A stretch of DNA of 64,000 nt. Source: CAVVAY01 sp963746465 (GTDB taxonomy: Bacteria > Actinomycetota > Actinomycetes > JACCUZ01). A model generated the notes under the pieces. That model was not told the DNA's origin. It searched no databases and worked only from the letters and a program-made list of their open reading frames with translations. The translations under genes and the position numbers were made by a program. Shown here piece after piece: positions 25,878-35,648 of this stretch (the stretch's first letter is position 1; each line of letters begins with the position of its first letter). Location of the stretch: assembly GCA_963746465.1 (NCBI GenBank), contig CAVVAY010000002.1, positions 62,001 to 126,000 on the forward strand, written 5' to 3'.

Positions 25878-27444
25878 GTGCGATCTCCTCGGTCAGCTTC
25901 CGGACCTCGTCGGACAGGCCTTCGCCGCCCTCGGCCTCGGTGCGCGCGAGGCCGGCGACCTCGAGGAGCGTACGCCCGTCGTCGCCTGCAGCGACGCGCA
26001 CCCAGACCCGCCGTCGGCGGACGAACAGCGAGAGCATCAGGCCGGTCAGCGCCAGCACGGCCGCGCCGAGCGCCGGGCCGATGCCCGGGTCACGGGACAC
26101 CTGCAGCGAGGTCCAGCGCCGGACCCCGTCGAAGGTCAGCGTCTCCCCGGTCGGCAGCGTCATCGTCGTCCCAGGAGCCAGCGACTGCACGAGGAACCGG
26201 CCGTTAGCGCCGGTCACCTGGGTCATGTCGCTCTTGTCCAGCGAGTACACCGACTGCGGGGTGCCGTCGTCGACGCCGAGGTCCCCGTTGAACGCGGTGA
26301 GCACCACCCGAGGCAGCTTGAGGTCGGGGTAGACCGAGATCGGCCCGGCCTTCGGGTCCAGCACCGCGGTCGGCAGCAGCAGCCCCTCGAAGCCGAGCTG
26401 CGGCGACGTGCCAGGCACCTTCACCACACCGGTCGAGGTGTTGTTGCCGTCCCGCGGCAGGAAGGGCACCGGTCCCTGCGACACGACCTCGCCGGACCTG
26501 TCGCGCACCGTGAACACCGGGGCGTAGCCGTTGCCGAGCAGGAAGACCTTGACGCCGTCGACCTTGAGCGGGTGGTTCACCCGCAGGTCGTAGGACCGCT
26601 CCGCGGCCTGCGGCGAGGCCGTGTACCGGACTGCGGCCCGGAAGTCGCGCGGTGCACCGCGCTGCTGCCCGCTCTGCTGGTAGCGCACCGAGAGGTCGTC
26701 GAGCTCGACGGTGAACGGCGCCAGCCCGTTCTCGTCCGCCAGCGGCCCCGGCGTCCAGGAGTCGTACTCCGACACGGTGTTGGAGAACGCCTCGCCCTCG
26801 ACCAGCAGCACGTTGGCCTTGTAGCCGAGCAGGTGCCCGAGCGCCACGGCCACCAGCAGGAGCAGCAACGCCAGGTGGAAGACCAGGTTGCCGGTCTCGC
26901 GCAGGTAGCCCTTCTCCGCCGACACCGCGCCGTCGACCAGGTCCACCCGGAACCGCCGGCCGCGCAGCGCCTCGCGCGCGTCGGCCAGCACCTCGTCGGG
27001 GCTGCGGTCGGTGGTCGTGGACGCGTGCACCGGCAGCCGGCCGAGGTTGCGCGGCGCCCGCGGCGGCCGGGCCAGCATCGCCGCGAGGTGGGCCCGGCTC
27101 CGCGGCAGGACGCAGCCGACCAGCGAGATGAACAGCAGCAGGTAGGTCGCCGCGAACCACGGCGAGGAGTAGACCGAGAACAGCGAGAGCCGGTCGTACC
27201 ACGGCGCGAGCGTCGGGTGCTCGGCGGCGAACTGCGCGGCGCGGGCGGCGTCGACACTGCGCTGCGGCACCAGCGAGCCCGGCACGGCCGCCAATGCCAG
27301 CAGGAACAGGAGCACCAGCGCCGTGCGCATCGAGGTCAGCTGCCGCCAGGCCCAGCGGGCCAGCTCGACCGGCCGCATGGCGGGCGGCCGCGGCTCCGGC
27401 GGGACGTCCCTTGCCGGCGCGCTGGTCAGCGTCTGGTCGGCCAT
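25867..27444 (-). CDS. resB: ResB family cytochrome c biogenesis protein
   Basis: Partner of CcsB in system II. It has three N-terminal membrane helices (TALVLLFLLALAAVPGSLVP first), a large extracytoplasmic domain and a C-terminal helix (ALGAAVLALTGLMLSLFV) followed by RRRRVWVR. It is 525 residues, a normal size. The extracytoplasmic part holds apocytochrome or heme for ligation (family knowledge). It follows ccdA by three bases. Confidence 0.93.
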   Translation of the reverse strand: MADQTLTSAPARDVPPEPRPPAMRPVELARWAWRQLTSMRTALVLLFLLALAAVPGSLVPQRSVDAARAAQFAAEHPTLAPWYDRLSLFSVYSSPWFAATYLLLFISLVGCVLPRSRAHLAAMLARPPRAPRNLGRLPVHASTTTDRSPDEVLADAREALRGRRFRVDLVDGAVSAEKGYLRETGNLVFHLALLLLLVAVALGHLLGYKANVLLVEGEAFSNTVSEYDSWTPGPLADENGLAPFTVELDDLSVRYQQSGQQRGAPRDFRAAVRYTASPQAAERSYDLRVNHPLKVDGVKVFLLGNGYAPVFTVRDRSGEVVSQGPVPFLPRDGNNTSTGVVKVPGTSPQLGFEGLLLPTAVLDPKAGPISVYPDLKLPRVVLTAFNGDLGVDDGTPQSVYSLDKSDMTQVTGANGRFLVQSLAPGTTMTLPTGETLTFDGVRRWTSLQVSRDPGIGPALGAAVLALTGLMLSLFVRRRRVWVRVAAGDDGRTLLEVAGLARTEAEGGEGLSDEVRKLTEEIARER

Positions 27445-27447
27445 CGT

Positions 27448-28197
27448 CTACACCGCCGGCGCGAAGCGGTTGGCCCAGACCTGCAGCCCGACCACCAGGT
27501 CGTTCCAGGCACCGGTCACGAGCAGCACACCGATGATGACGAGCATCGCGCCGCCGGTGCGCATGATCGCGACGTAGTGCGTCTTCACCCAGGAGAACGC
27601 GGTCATCGCCCGGCTGAACGCCAGTGCCGTCAGCACGAACGGCAGACCCAGCCCGAGGCAGTAGGCGACCGCCAGCAGGCCGCCCCGCGCGGCCGTCCCC
27701 TCGTTGAGGCCGAGCGCCATCACCGCGCCGAGGGTCGGCCCGATGCACGGCGTCCAGCCCAGCCCGAACAGCATGCCGAGCACCGGGGCACCGGCCAGGC
27801 CGACGGCCGGCTTGCGGTCCAGGCGGACGTCCCGCTGCATCCACGGCAGGAACCCGATGAACGCCAGCCCCAGCACGATCGTGATGCCGCCCAGCCAGCG
27901 CTGCAGCACGTCCTGGTTCTCGAGCAGGAACCCGCCGAAGCCGCCGAGCAGCACTCCCGCACTCACGAACACCAGCGTGAAGCCGCCGACGAACAGCAGC
28001 GCCCCCGCCACCAGCCGGCCGCGCCGGCGGCCTGCGTCGTCGAACACCTCGGCGGCCGAGAGACCCGTGGTGTACGCGAGGTAGCCCGGCACGAGCGGCA
28101 GGACGCAGGGCGAGAGGAACGACACCAGCCCGGCCGCCACCGCGAGCGGCAGCGCGAGCAGCAGCGAGCCGTCGGTGATCGTGCCGTGCACGCTCAC
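27448..28197 (-). CDS. ccdA: Thiol-disulfide transporter CcdA
   Basis: Polytopic membrane protein (six helices, 249 residues) passing reducing equivalents from cytoplasmic thioredoxin to the outside. The redox-active Cys are in LSPCVLPLVPGYLAY (residue about 31) and GWTPCIGPTLGAV. GTG start overlaps the preceding thioredoxin-like gene by GTGA. It would keep apocytochrome c thiols reduced with its neighbour. Confidence 0.94.
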   Translation of the reverse strand: MSVHGTITDGSLLLALPLAVAAGLVSFLSPCVLPLVPGYLAYTTGLSAAEVFDDAGRRRGRLVAGALLFVGGFTLVFVSAGVLLGGFGGFLLENQDVLQRWLGGITIVLGLAFIGFLPWMQRDVRLDRKPAVGLAGAPVLGMLFGLGWTPCIGPTLGAVMALGLNEGTAARGGLLAVAYCLGLGLPFVLTALAFSRAMTAFSWVKTHYVAIMRTGGAMLVIIGVLLVTGAWNDLVVGLQVWANRFAPAV

Positions 28198-28778
28198 GCC
28201 GCCCCCTCGCCGACGACGTCGTCCACCACGCCCTGCAGCACCGTCCGGTCGGCCTTGCCCAGGATCCGGGCGGCCACCCGGCCCTCCCGGTCCAGCACCA
28301 GGGTCGACGGGATCGCCGACGGCGGCAGCGAGCCGCGCAGGTCGAGCAGCACCCGCCCACCGTCAGCGTCGATGCTCGGGTAGGTGACGCCGAAGCGCTT
28401 CTCGTGCGCGCGCGCCGCGGCTGTGCCGTCCTTGGTGTTGATCCCGACGAAGGACACCCCGTCGCCCTGGGTCTGCTCGTGCACCGCCTGCAACGCCGGC
28501 GCCTCGGCGATGCACGGCGCGCACCACGACCCCCAGACGTTCACCACGACCACCTGGCCGCGGTCGTCGCGCACGTCGTAGCGCTGCCCGTCCAGGGTGG
28601 TGCCGCTGAAGTGCACCGCGTCCTTCCGGTCGGCCACCGCCACCTGGGTGACCGTCCCGTCGCCGGAGATGAAGCCCTGGCCCGGGACGGCGGCCGCGGA
28701 GCCACCGGAGCAGCCGGTCAGCGCGAGCAGGGCAGCCCCGACCAGGGCGACGACTGCACGACGGGCAGGTCTGCTCAT
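28194..28778 (-). CDS. resA: ResA/TlpA-type thioredoxin-like lipoprotein
   Basis: Membrane-anchored thiol-disulfide oxidoreductase of 194 residues. The signal peptide ends in a lipobox (LLALTGC, Cys23). The thioredoxin fold has the CxxC WGSWCAPC (Cys86, Cys89) and SAIPSTLVLDREG with the cis-Pro. It should receive electrons from CcdA and reduce the heme-binding thiols of cytochrome c. Its ATG overlaps the stop of the phosphatase gene by one base. Confidence 0.93.
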   Translation of the reverse strand: MSRPARRAVVALVGAALLALTGCSGGSAAAVPGQGFISGDGTVTQVAVADRKDAVHFSGTTLDGQRYDVRDDRGQVVVVNVWGSWCAPCIAEAPALQAVHEQTQGDGVSFVGINTKDGTAAARAHEKRFGVTYPSIDADGGRVLLDLRGSLPPSAIPSTLVLDREGRVAARILGKADRTVLQGVVDDVVGEGAA

Positions 28779-29437
28779 CAGGCTCCGGCGACGAACTTCT
28801 TGCCGGCACCCGGTGCCGGCACGGGCAGCAGGTCGCGGGCCGGCTCCTCGTAGGACACCGACACCAGGTCGTCGCCGTCGTAGGTGAACGACGTCAGCGA
28901 GGCCAACGAGCACTGACGGTTGCGCGGGTCGTGCCACAGGCGGCGCCCGGTCGCGAAGGACCGCGCCGTCCAGATCGGCAGCTGGTGGCTCACCGCGAGC
29001 GCGTGGTGGCCCCGGGCCGCGTCGCGGGCCGCCGCGATGGCCGCCAGCATCCGTTCGGCGATCTCGGTGTAGGCCTCGCCCCAGGACGGGCGGAACGGGT
29101 TGCGCAGGTGCACCCAGTGCTCGGGCCGGCGCAGCGACCCGTCGCCGACCCCGAAGGTCTTGCCCTGGAAGACGTTGCCGGCCTCGATCAGCCGGTCGTC
29201 CGTGGCCACGGTCAGGCCGAGCGCCTCGGCACTGGGCAGCGCCGTCTCCTGCGCGCGCTCCAAGGGTGAGGACACGACATGCGTGACGTCGGTGCCGCTC
29301 ATCCGTTCGGCGATCCGGTCCGCCATCTTCCGGCCCAGGTCGGAGAGGTGGAAGTCGGGCAGCCGGCCGTAGAGCACTCCGGTCGGGTTGTGCACCTCGC
29401 CGTGGCGCAGCACGTGCACCACCGTGGTCTCGGTCAT
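28778..29437 (-). CDS. Histidine phosphatase family protein
   Basis: Phosphoglycerate-mutase-like phosphatase, 219 residues. The catalytic RHG is in VVHVLRHGEVHNP (His12), the second His in HALAVSHQLPIW, and the family segment SPLERAQETALPSAEALG is present. It overlaps hemL by four bases and is followed by the ccd/res genes, so it links the heme and cytochrome c parts of the operon. The substrate is unknown. Confidence 0.9.
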   Translation of the reverse strand: MTETTVVHVLRHGEVHNPTGVLYGRLPDFHLSDLGRKMADRIAERMSGTDVTHVVSSPLERAQETALPSAEALGLTVATDDRLIEAGNVFQGKTFGVGDGSLRRPEHWVHLRNPFRPSWGEAYTEIAERMLAAIAAARDAARGHHALAVSHQLPIWTARSFATGRRLWHDPRNRQCSLASLTSFTYDGDDLVSVSYEEPARDLLPVPAPGAGKKFVAGA

Positions 29438-30753
29438 CCGTGGTCCTCCGGGGTGGCGGCCGCTGCGGCTCGCGCGGCGTGCGGCAGGGCGTCCGCGACC
29501 TGCGCCAGGGCGGCGTCGTCGTGGGCCGCGGAGACGAACCAGGACTCGAAGGCCGACGGCGGCAGGTAGACGCCGCGCTCGAGCATGGCGTGGAAGAAGG
29601 CGGTGTAGCGGAAGGTCTGCTGCCGGCGGGCACCGGCGTAGTCGACGACGGCGTCCGGGCCGAAGAACACCGAGAACATGCTGCCCGCGTGCTGCAGCCG
29701 GTGCGGCACACCGGCGGCCGAGAGCGCGTCGCCGGCGAGCGCACCCAGCTGCGCGGCCGCCTTGTCGACGTGGGCGTAGACCTCGTCGGTCGCCGCCCGC
29801 AGGGTGGCCAGCCCGGCGGCGGTCGCGACCGGGTTCCCGGACAGCGTGCCGGCCTGGTAGACCGGCCCGGCGGGAGCCAGATGGCCCATCACGTCGGCCC
29901 GGCCGCCGAAGGCCGCCGCGGGCAGACCGCCGCCCATCACCTTGCCGAACGTCATCAGGTCGGGCACCACGCCCTCGAGACCGAACCAGCCCGCTCGGCT
30001 GACCCGGAACCCGGTCATCACCTCGTCGCTGACGAACAGCGCGCCGTGCGCCCGGCACAGGTCGGCCAGCCCGGCGTTGAAGCCGGGCAGCGGCGGCACG
30101 ACGCCCATGTTCCCCGCGGCGGCCTCGGTGATCACGCAGGCGATCTGACCGTCGTGCAGGCGGAAGGCCTCGGCGACGGCGTCCAGGTCGTTGTAGGGGA
30201 CGACGACCGTGTCGGCCGCCGACGCACCGGTGACACCCGGCGTGTCCGGCAGGCCGAGCGTCGCGACGCCGGACCCGGCCGCGGCGAGCAACGAGTCGAC
30301 GTGACCGTGGTAGCAGCCGGCGAACTTCACCACCTTGGTGCGGCCGGTGAACCCGCGGGCCAGCCGGATCGCCGACATGGTGGCCTCGGTCCCGCTGGAG
30401 ACCAGACGCAGCTGCTCGACCGGCGCGACCCGGTCGACGATCTCCTCGGCGAGGGCGACCTCACCCTCGGTGGGCGTGCCGAACGACGTGCCCTGGGACA
30501 CGGCCGTGTGGACCGCCTCGACGACCGCCGGGTGGGCATGCCCCAGCAGCAGCGGTCCCCAGGAGCAGACCAGGTCGACGTACTCGCGTCCGTCGGCGTC
30601 CACGACGTACGGGCCGTGGCCGCGCACCATGAACCTCGGCGTGCCACCGACCGCGCGGAAGGCGCGCACCGGCGAGTTGACCCCGCCCGGGATGACGGCC
30701 TGCGCGCGCTGCATCAGCGCAGCCGACTCCGGCGCGTCGTACGGGTAGGTCAT
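29434..30753 (-). CDS. hemL: Glutamate-1-semialdehyde 2,1-aminomutase
   Basis: PLP enzyme making 5-aminolevulinate from glutamate-1-semialdehyde. Motifs: GGVNSPVRAF at the N-terminus, VSSGTEATMSAIRLARGFTG, the metal-free PLP site VSDEVMTGFR, and the Schiff-base Lys271 in LMTFGKVMGGGLPAAA. It is 439 residues. The ATG overlaps the hemB stop by ATGA. It works directly after HemA in the C5 pathway. Confidence 0.97.
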   Translation of the reverse strand: MTYPYDAPESAALMQRAQAVIPGGVNSPVRAFRAVGGTPRFMVRGHGPYVVDADGREYVDLVCSWGPLLLGHAHPAVVEAVHTAVSQGTSFGTPTEGEVALAEEIVDRVAPVEQLRLVSSGTEATMSAIRLARGFTGRTKVVKFAGCYHGHVDSLLAAAGSGVATLGLPDTPGVTGASAADTVVVPYNDLDAVAEAFRLHDGQIACVITEAAAGNMGVVPPLPGFNAGLADLCRAHGALFVSDEVMTGFRVSRAGWFGLEGVVPDLMTFGKVMGGGLPAAAFGGRADVMGHLAPAGPVYQAGTLSGNPVATAAGLATLRAATDEVYAHVDKAAAQLGALAGDALSAAGVPHRLQHAGSMFSVFFGPDAVVDYAGARRQQTFRYTAFFHAMLERGVYLPPSAFESWFVSAAHDDAALAQVADALPHAARAAAAATPEDHG

Positions 30754-31742
30754 GCGAGCAGCCCGGCGGCCTCGACGGCCCAGTAGGTGAGGACGATCCC
30801 GGCGCCGGCCCGGCGCACCGAGGTCAGCGTCTCGACGATGGTGCGCTCCCTCTCCAGCCAGCCCTGGGCGAACGCCGCCTCGGCCATCGCGTACTCGCCG
30901 GACACCTGGTAGGCCGCGACGGGGACCCCGTGCCGGGCCGCCTCGTCGGCCACCCGGCGCAGCACGTCGAGGTAGGGCAAGGCCGGCTTGACCATGACGA
31001 TGTCGGCGCCTTCGGCGAGGTCGAGCGCCAGCTCGCGCAACGCCTCGTCGGCGTTGGCGGGGTCCTGCTGGTAAGCGCGGCGGTCGCCCTGCAGGGTCGA
31101 CTCGACGGCCTGGCGGAACGGCCCGAAGAACGCCGACGCGTACTTCGCGGTGTAGGCGAGGATCGACGTGTCCTGGCGACCGTCCGCGTCCAGCGCGGAC
31201 CGGACGACGCCGACCTGGCCGTCCATCATCCCGGACAGGCCGAGCACGTGAGCGCCCGCGGCTGCCTGGGCCAGCGCCATCTCGGCGTACCGCACCAGGG
31301 TCGCGTCGTTGTCCACCGCGCCGTCGGCGTCCAGGACGCCGCAGTGCCCGTGGTCGGTGAACTCGTCGAGGCACAGGTCGCTCATCACGACCGTCGCGTC
31401 GCCCACCTCGGCCACCACGTCGCGGATCGCGACGTTGAGCACGCCCTCGTCGTCGGTGGCGGCGCTGCCGGTCGCATCGCGGACCTCCGGCACCCCGAAC
31501 AGCATCAGTCCGCCGACGCCGGCCTGCACCGCCTCGGCCGCCGCCTTGCGCAGCGAGTCGCGGGAGTGCTGCACCACGCCGGGCATCGACGCGATCGGCG
31601 CCGGGCCGGACAAGCCCTCGCGGACGAACATCGGCAGCACGAGGTCGGCCGCCGCGGGACGGGTCTGCGCGACCAGGCGGCGCAGGGCCGCCGAGCTGCG
31701 CAGCCGGCGCGGCCGGCCGACCGGGAACGGTGCGGGGTGCAC
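30750..31742 (-). CDS. hemB: Delta-aminolevulinic acid dehydratase (porphobilinogen synthase)
   Basis: Condenses two 5-aminolevulinate molecules. Active-site Lys are in YTAKYASAFFGPFR and MVKPALPYLD. The metal region reads SDLCLDEFTDHGHCG, with fewer Cys than zinc-dependent enzymes, suggesting a magnesium-dependent type (inference). It is 330 residues from a GTG eight bases after the cobA-hemD stop, which provides GAGG as binding site. Confidence 0.96.
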   Translation of the reverse strand: MHPAPFPVGRPRRLRSSAALRRLVAQTRPAAADLVLPMFVREGLSGPAPIASMPGVVQHSRDSLRKAAAEAVQAGVGGLMLFGVPEVRDATGSAATDDEGVLNVAIRDVVAEVGDATVVMSDLCLDEFTDHGHCGVLDADGAVDNDATLVRYAEMALAQAAAGAHVLGLSGMMDGQVGVVRSALDADGRQDTSILAYTAKYASAFFGPFRQAVESTLQGDRRAYQQDPANADEALRELALDLAEGADIVMVKPALPYLDVLRRVADEAARHGVPVAAYQVSGEYAMAEAAFAQGWLERERTIVETLTSVRRAGAGIVLTYWAVEAAGLLA

Positions 31743-31750
31743 GCCGTGCC

Positions 31751-33391
31751 TCAGGTGGCCTTGCGACGGGCGGTCGCGCGCTTCTGCGACGGGCGCAGCA
31801 CCGGCTCGCCGGCCGTGACCGCGGCCGCCCGCAGCGAGGTGCCGTACTCCGCGAGCGCCGACGCGAGGTCGGCGACCGCCGGGGTCGGCGCGAGCACGTC
31901 GACCCGCAGGCCGTGCTCCTCGGCGGTCTTCGCCGTGGCCGGGCCGATGCACGCGATCACGGTGGACGTGTGCGGCTTGCCGGCGATGCCGACCAGGTTG
32001 CGCACGGTGGACGACGACGTGAAGACGACGGCGTCGTACCCGCCGCTCTTGATCGCCTCCCGGATCGGCGCGGCCGGCGGCGCGGCGCGGACCGTCCGGT
32101 AGGCAGTGACGTCGTCGACCTCCCAGCCGCGCTCGACCAGACCCGCCACCAGGTTCTCGGTCGCGATGTCGGCGCGCGGCAGGAACACCCGGTCGATCGG
32201 GTCGAAGACCGAGTCGTACGGCGGCCAGTCCTCCAGCAGCCCGGCGGCCGACTGCTCGCCGCTGGGCACCAGGTCGGGCTTGATGCCCCAGGCCAGCAGG
32301 TCGGCGCCGGTCTGCTCGCCGACCGCCGCGACCTTGATGCCGGCGAACGCGCGTGCGTCCAGGCCGTACTCCTCGAACCGCTCCCGGACCGCCTTGACGG
32401 CGTTGCGCGAGGTGAACGCGACCCACTCGTAGCGACCGGTCACCAGACCCTTGATCGCCCGCTCCATCTGCTGCGGCGTGCGCGGCGGCTCGACGGCGAT
32501 CGTCGGGACCTCCTCCGGCACGGAGCCGTAGGCGCGCAGCCGCTCGGACAGCGCACCCGCCTGCTCCTTGGTGCGCGGCACGAGCACCCGCCAGCCGAAC
32601 AACGGCTTGGTCTCGAACCAGGACAGCGTGTCGCGCAGCGCCACGGTGTCCCCGACCACGGTGATGGTCGGCGGCGCGAGCTTGGCGGCCTTCACGTCGG
32701 CAGCGATGTCCTGCAGCGTCGAGGTGACCGTGCGCTGCGAGGTCGTCGTGCCGAGCTGGGTCATGGCGACCGGTGTCTCTGGCGACCGGCCGGAGGCGAC
32801 GAGAGCCTTCGCGGCGTCACCGATGCCCTTGATCGACGAGAGCAGCACGAGGGTCGCGTTGCCCTGGGCCACCGCCGACCAGTCGACCGAGTTGCTGATG
32901 CCCTCGGCGACGTTGACGACCCGCACCTCGCGGTTCTTCGCCGACGTCAGCGGGATGCCGGCGTACGCCGGGACCGCGCTGATCGCGGAGACGCCGGGCA
33001 CGACCTCGAACGGGATGCCCGCCTTGGCGCAGCCGACCGCCTCCTCGGAGCCGGTGGCGTACAGGAACGGGTCGCCGTCGAGCAGCCGGACGACGTTGCC
33101 GCCGCCCTTCGCCGCCTTGACGACGAGCCGGGCCCGCACCGCATGGCTCAGCGGCTGGCCGTCGTCGCCGAGCGACCCGTCGACGACCTCGACGTCGTCG
33201 CGGCAGAACCGCCGGACGAAGTCGGCGTCCTGGGACTCGGTGACGACCACGTCGGCTTTCGACAGCAGCTCGACGGCTCGTACGGTCAGCAGCTCGGGGT
33301 CGCCGGGGCCGGCGCCGACGAAGGCGACGCAACCGATCGGCCGGGGCTTCCGGCTGGTCGTGGTCTTGGCGGTTGTCTTCGGGCGTGTCAC
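31751..33391 (-). CDS. Fused uroporphyrinogen-III C-methyltransferase / uroporphyrinogen-III synthase
   Basis: Two-domain enzyme of 546 residues. The N-terminal SUMT (CobA) domain has CVAFVGAGPGDPELLTVRAVE, VVRLLDGDPFLYATGSEE and VVPGVSAISAVPAYAGIPLT. The C-terminal domain (from about residue 260) is the HemD fold (VLVPRTKEQAGALSERL, EWVAFTSRNAVKAV). It both closes the tetrapyrrole ring and draws uroporphyrinogen III toward siroheme or cobalamin. The GTG overlapping the hemC stop (GTGA) is preferred to one 15 bases upstream. Confidence 0.94.
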   Translation of the reverse strand: MTRPKTTAKTTTSRKPRPIGCVAFVGAGPGDPELLTVRAVELLSKADVVVTESQDADFVRRFCRDDVEVVDGSLGDDGQPLSHAVRARLVVKAAKGGGNVVRLLDGDPFLYATGSEEAVGCAKAGIPFEVVPGVSAISAVPAYAGIPLTSAKNREVRVVNVAEGISNSVDWSAVAQGNATLVLLSSIKGIGDAAKALVASGRSPETPVAMTQLGTTTSQRTVTSTLQDIAADVKAAKLAPPTITVVGDTVALRDTLSWFETKPLFGWRVLVPRTKEQAGALSERLRAYGSVPEEVPTIAVEPPRTPQQMERAIKGLVTGRYEWVAFTSRNAVKAVRERFEEYGLDARAFAGIKVAAVGEQTGADLLAWGIKPDLVPSGEQSAAGLLEDWPPYDSVFDPIDRVFLPRADIATENLVAGLVERGWEVDDVTAYRTVRAAPPAAPIREAIKSGGYDAVVFTSSSTVRNLVGIAGKPHTSTVIACIGPATAKTAEEHGLRVDVLAPTPAVADLASALAEYGTSLRAAAVTAGEPVLRPSQKRATARRKAT

Positions 33392-34326
33392 AGGACGCGC
33401 TCCCACATCAGATCAGCCGCACCCTCGGCGAGCAGGTCAGCCGCGAGGTCGCGGCCGATCCGTGCAGCCTCGTCGAGAGGTCCGGTGGCGGACAGCCGCA
33501 CGCTGGCCGAGCCGTCGACAGAACTGACGACGGCTCGCAGGTACAGCTCGGGGACATGCTCGCCTTCGGCTGCTTCTCCGTAGGCCCCGACAGGGGCCGA
33601 GCAGCCGGCTTCCAGGGCGGCGAGCAGGGTGCGCTCGGCGGTGACGACGTGCCGGGTCGCGGCATCGTCGAGCACCTCGAGCAGCGAGGCGACGGTGGCG
33701 TTCTCCGCGTTGTCCGGAGCACGGCACTCGATCGCCAACGCCCCCTGGCCGGGGGCGGGAAGCATCTGGAGAGGGTCGATCACCTCGGTGACGGCGTCGA
33801 GGCGGCCCAGCCGGGCCAGCCCCGCGCGGGCCAGCACGACGGCGTCGACCACGCCGTCCTGGACCAGGCGCAGCCGGGTGTCGACGTTGCCGCGCACCTC
33901 GACGACCTCGAGGCCGTAGCCGAGCGCGCGCAGCTGCGCAGCCCGCCGTGGCGACCCGGTGCCGACCCGGGCGCCGTCGGGCAGCTCGCCGAGCGAGAGG
34001 CCGTCGCGGGCGACCAGGACGTCGCGCGGGTCCTCGCGCGGCGGCACGGCGACCAGCAGGATGCCCTCGGCATCGGCGGTCGGCAGGTCCTTCAACGAGT
34101 GCACGGCCAGGTCGACCTCCCCGGCGAGCAGCGCGTCGCGCAGCGCGGAGACGAAGACGCCGGTGCCCCCGATCTGCGCCAACGCCGCACGGCTGGTGTC
34201 GCCGTACGTCGTCACCGGGACGAGCTCGACCGCCCGTCCGGTGCGGGCGGTGATCGCGTCGGCGACCAGCTGCGCCTGGGCGGTGGCCAGGGCGCTGCGG
34301 CGGGTGCCGAGCCGGAGGGCGGTCAC
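33388..34326 (-). CDS. hemC: Hydroxymethylbilane synthase
   Basis: Polymerises four porphobilinogens. RLGTRRSALATAQAQLVA opens the protein and the dipyrromethane cofactor attaches to Cys242 in LEAGCSAPVGAY; the substrate-binding Arg segments GTGSPRRAAQL and VRGNVDTRL are present. It is 312 residues and overlaps hemA by ATGA and cobA-hemD by GTGA. Confidence 0.97.
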   Translation of the reverse strand: MTALRLGTRRSALATAQAQLVADAITARTGRAVELVPVTTYGDTSRAALAQIGGTGVFVSALRDALLAGEVDLAVHSLKDLPTADAEGILLVAVPPREDPRDVLVARDGLSLGELPDGARVGTGSPRRAAQLRALGYGLEVVEVRGNVDTRLRLVQDGVVDAVVLARAGLARLGRLDAVTEVIDPLQMLPAPGQGALAIECRAPDNAENATVASLLEVLDDAATRHVVTAERTLLAALEAGCSAPVGAYGEAAEGEHVPELYLRAVVSSVDGSASVRLSATGPLDEAARIGRDLAADLLAEGAADLMWERVL

Positions 34327-35648
34327 GAGGCGGCTCCGGTCGGCGGGATCTCGGCGCCGACGTCGGCCCGGGTGACGGCCTCGACCGCCGCCGGGTCCAG
34401 CCCGAACAGCTTGTTGAGCGCATCGGCGTACGACTGGCCGCCGGGCTCCTCGGCGAGCTGCTTCACCCGCACCGTGGGGGCGTGCAGCAGCTTGTCGACG
34501 ACGCGTCCGACGGTCTGCTCGATCTCGGCCCGCGCACGAGGGTCGAGGCCGGGCAGCCGGCCGTTCAGGCGCACCAGCTCGGCCCGCACGACGGCCTCGG
34601 CCATGTCGCGCAGCGCGACCACGGTCGGGGCGACACTGGCGGCCCGCTGCCAGCCGAGGAAAGCCGCGACCTCCTCGACGACGATCTCGCGGGTCGCCTC
34701 GACGTCGGCGGTGTGCTCGCTGGTGGCGAGGACGGGGGCCAGCAGCTCGAGGTCGACGACCGTCACACCGGGGATCTCGTGCGCGGCCGGCTCGACGTCA
34801 CGCGGCAGCGCCAGGTCGAGCACGACCAGCGGCCGGTCGGGACGGCCGCCGACCGCGGCGGCCAGCAGCTCGGCGGACAGCAGGTGGCCCACCGCGCCGG
34901 TGCACGAGACCACGAGGTCGGCACCGGCCAGCGCCGCCGGCAGCTCGGAGAGCGGGACGGCCTCGCCCCCCACCGAGGCGGCGACCCGCTCGGCGCGCTC
35001 CAGGGTGCGGTTGGCGACGACGACCCGGCCGGCACCGCTCTGGGCGACGACGGTGGCGGACAGGGCGCTCATGGCGCCGGCACCGACGACGAGCACCTCG
35101 GCGCCGTCCAGCGGGCCGAGGACCCGGCCGGCGACCTCCAGGCCGGCGGTGACCAGCGAGCGGCCGGCCCGGTCGATGCCGGTCTCGGTGCGCGCCCGCT
35201 TGCCGACCCGCAGGGCCTGCTGCGCGAGCGCGCCGAGCTCGCGGCCCGCGCTGCCGGCGTCCTGCGCGGTACGCAGGCCGACGCGGACCTGGCCGAGCAC
35301 CTGGCTCTCGCCGACCACCATGGAGTCCAGGCCGCAGGCCACCGAGAACAGGTGCGAGACCGCACGGTCCTCGTAGTGCACGTAGAGGTGCGGAGTGAGC
35401 TCGTCGAGGTCGACGCCGGCCCGCCGGGCCAGCAGCTCGGAAGCCTGCGCCAGCCCGCCGTGGAACTTGTCGACCTCGGCGTAGAGCTCGACCCGGTTGC
35501 AGGTGGACAGCACCATCGCCTCGGTGGCGTGGTCGCTGGCCACCACGTCGTCGAGCAGCTTGGTGACCGCGTCGCTGGACAAGGCGACGCGCTCGAGCAG
35601 CTCGACCGGTGCGCTGCGGTGGGACAGGCCCACGACGAGGACGCTCAC
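34323..35648 (-). CDS. hemA: Glutamyl-tRNA reductase
   Basis: First committed enzyme of C5-pathway heme synthesis, reducing glutamyl-tRNA to glutamate-1-semialdehyde with NADPH. Catalytic Cys50 lies in LSTCNRVELYAE, followed by GLDSMVVGESQVLGQV and the Rossmann motif VLVVGAGAMSAL. It is 441 residues. Its start overlaps the rex stop by GTGA, so Rex and the entry of heme synthesis are translated together. Confidence 0.97.
   Translation of the reverse strand: MSVLVVGLSHRSAPVELLERVALSSDAVTKLLDDVVASDHATEAMVLSTCNRVELYAEVDKFHGGLAQASELLARRAGVDLDELTPHLYVHYEDRAVSHLFSVACGLDSMVVGESQVLGQVRVGLRTAQDAGSAGRELGALAQQALRVGKRARTETGIDRAGRSLVTAGLEVAGRVLGPLDGAEVLVVGAGAMSALSATVVAQSGAGRVVVANRTLERAERVAASVGGEAVPLSELPAALAGADLVVSCTGAVGHLLSAELLAAAVGGRPDRPLVVLDLALPRDVEPAAHEIPGVTVVDLELLAPVLATSEHTADVEATREIVVEEVAAFLGWQRAASVAPTVVALRDMAEAVVRAELVRLNGRLPGLDPRARAEIEQTVGRVVDKLLHAPTVRVKQLAEEPGGQSYADALNKLFGLDPAAVEAVTRADVGAEIPPTGAAS

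Noticed and set aside
25843..28383. 846-codon plus-strand frame opposite ccsB, resB and ccdA
   Set aside because: It is a shadow of real membrane protein genes on the minus strand; composition (Arg, His, Gln, Pro) is typical of antisense GC-rich frames.
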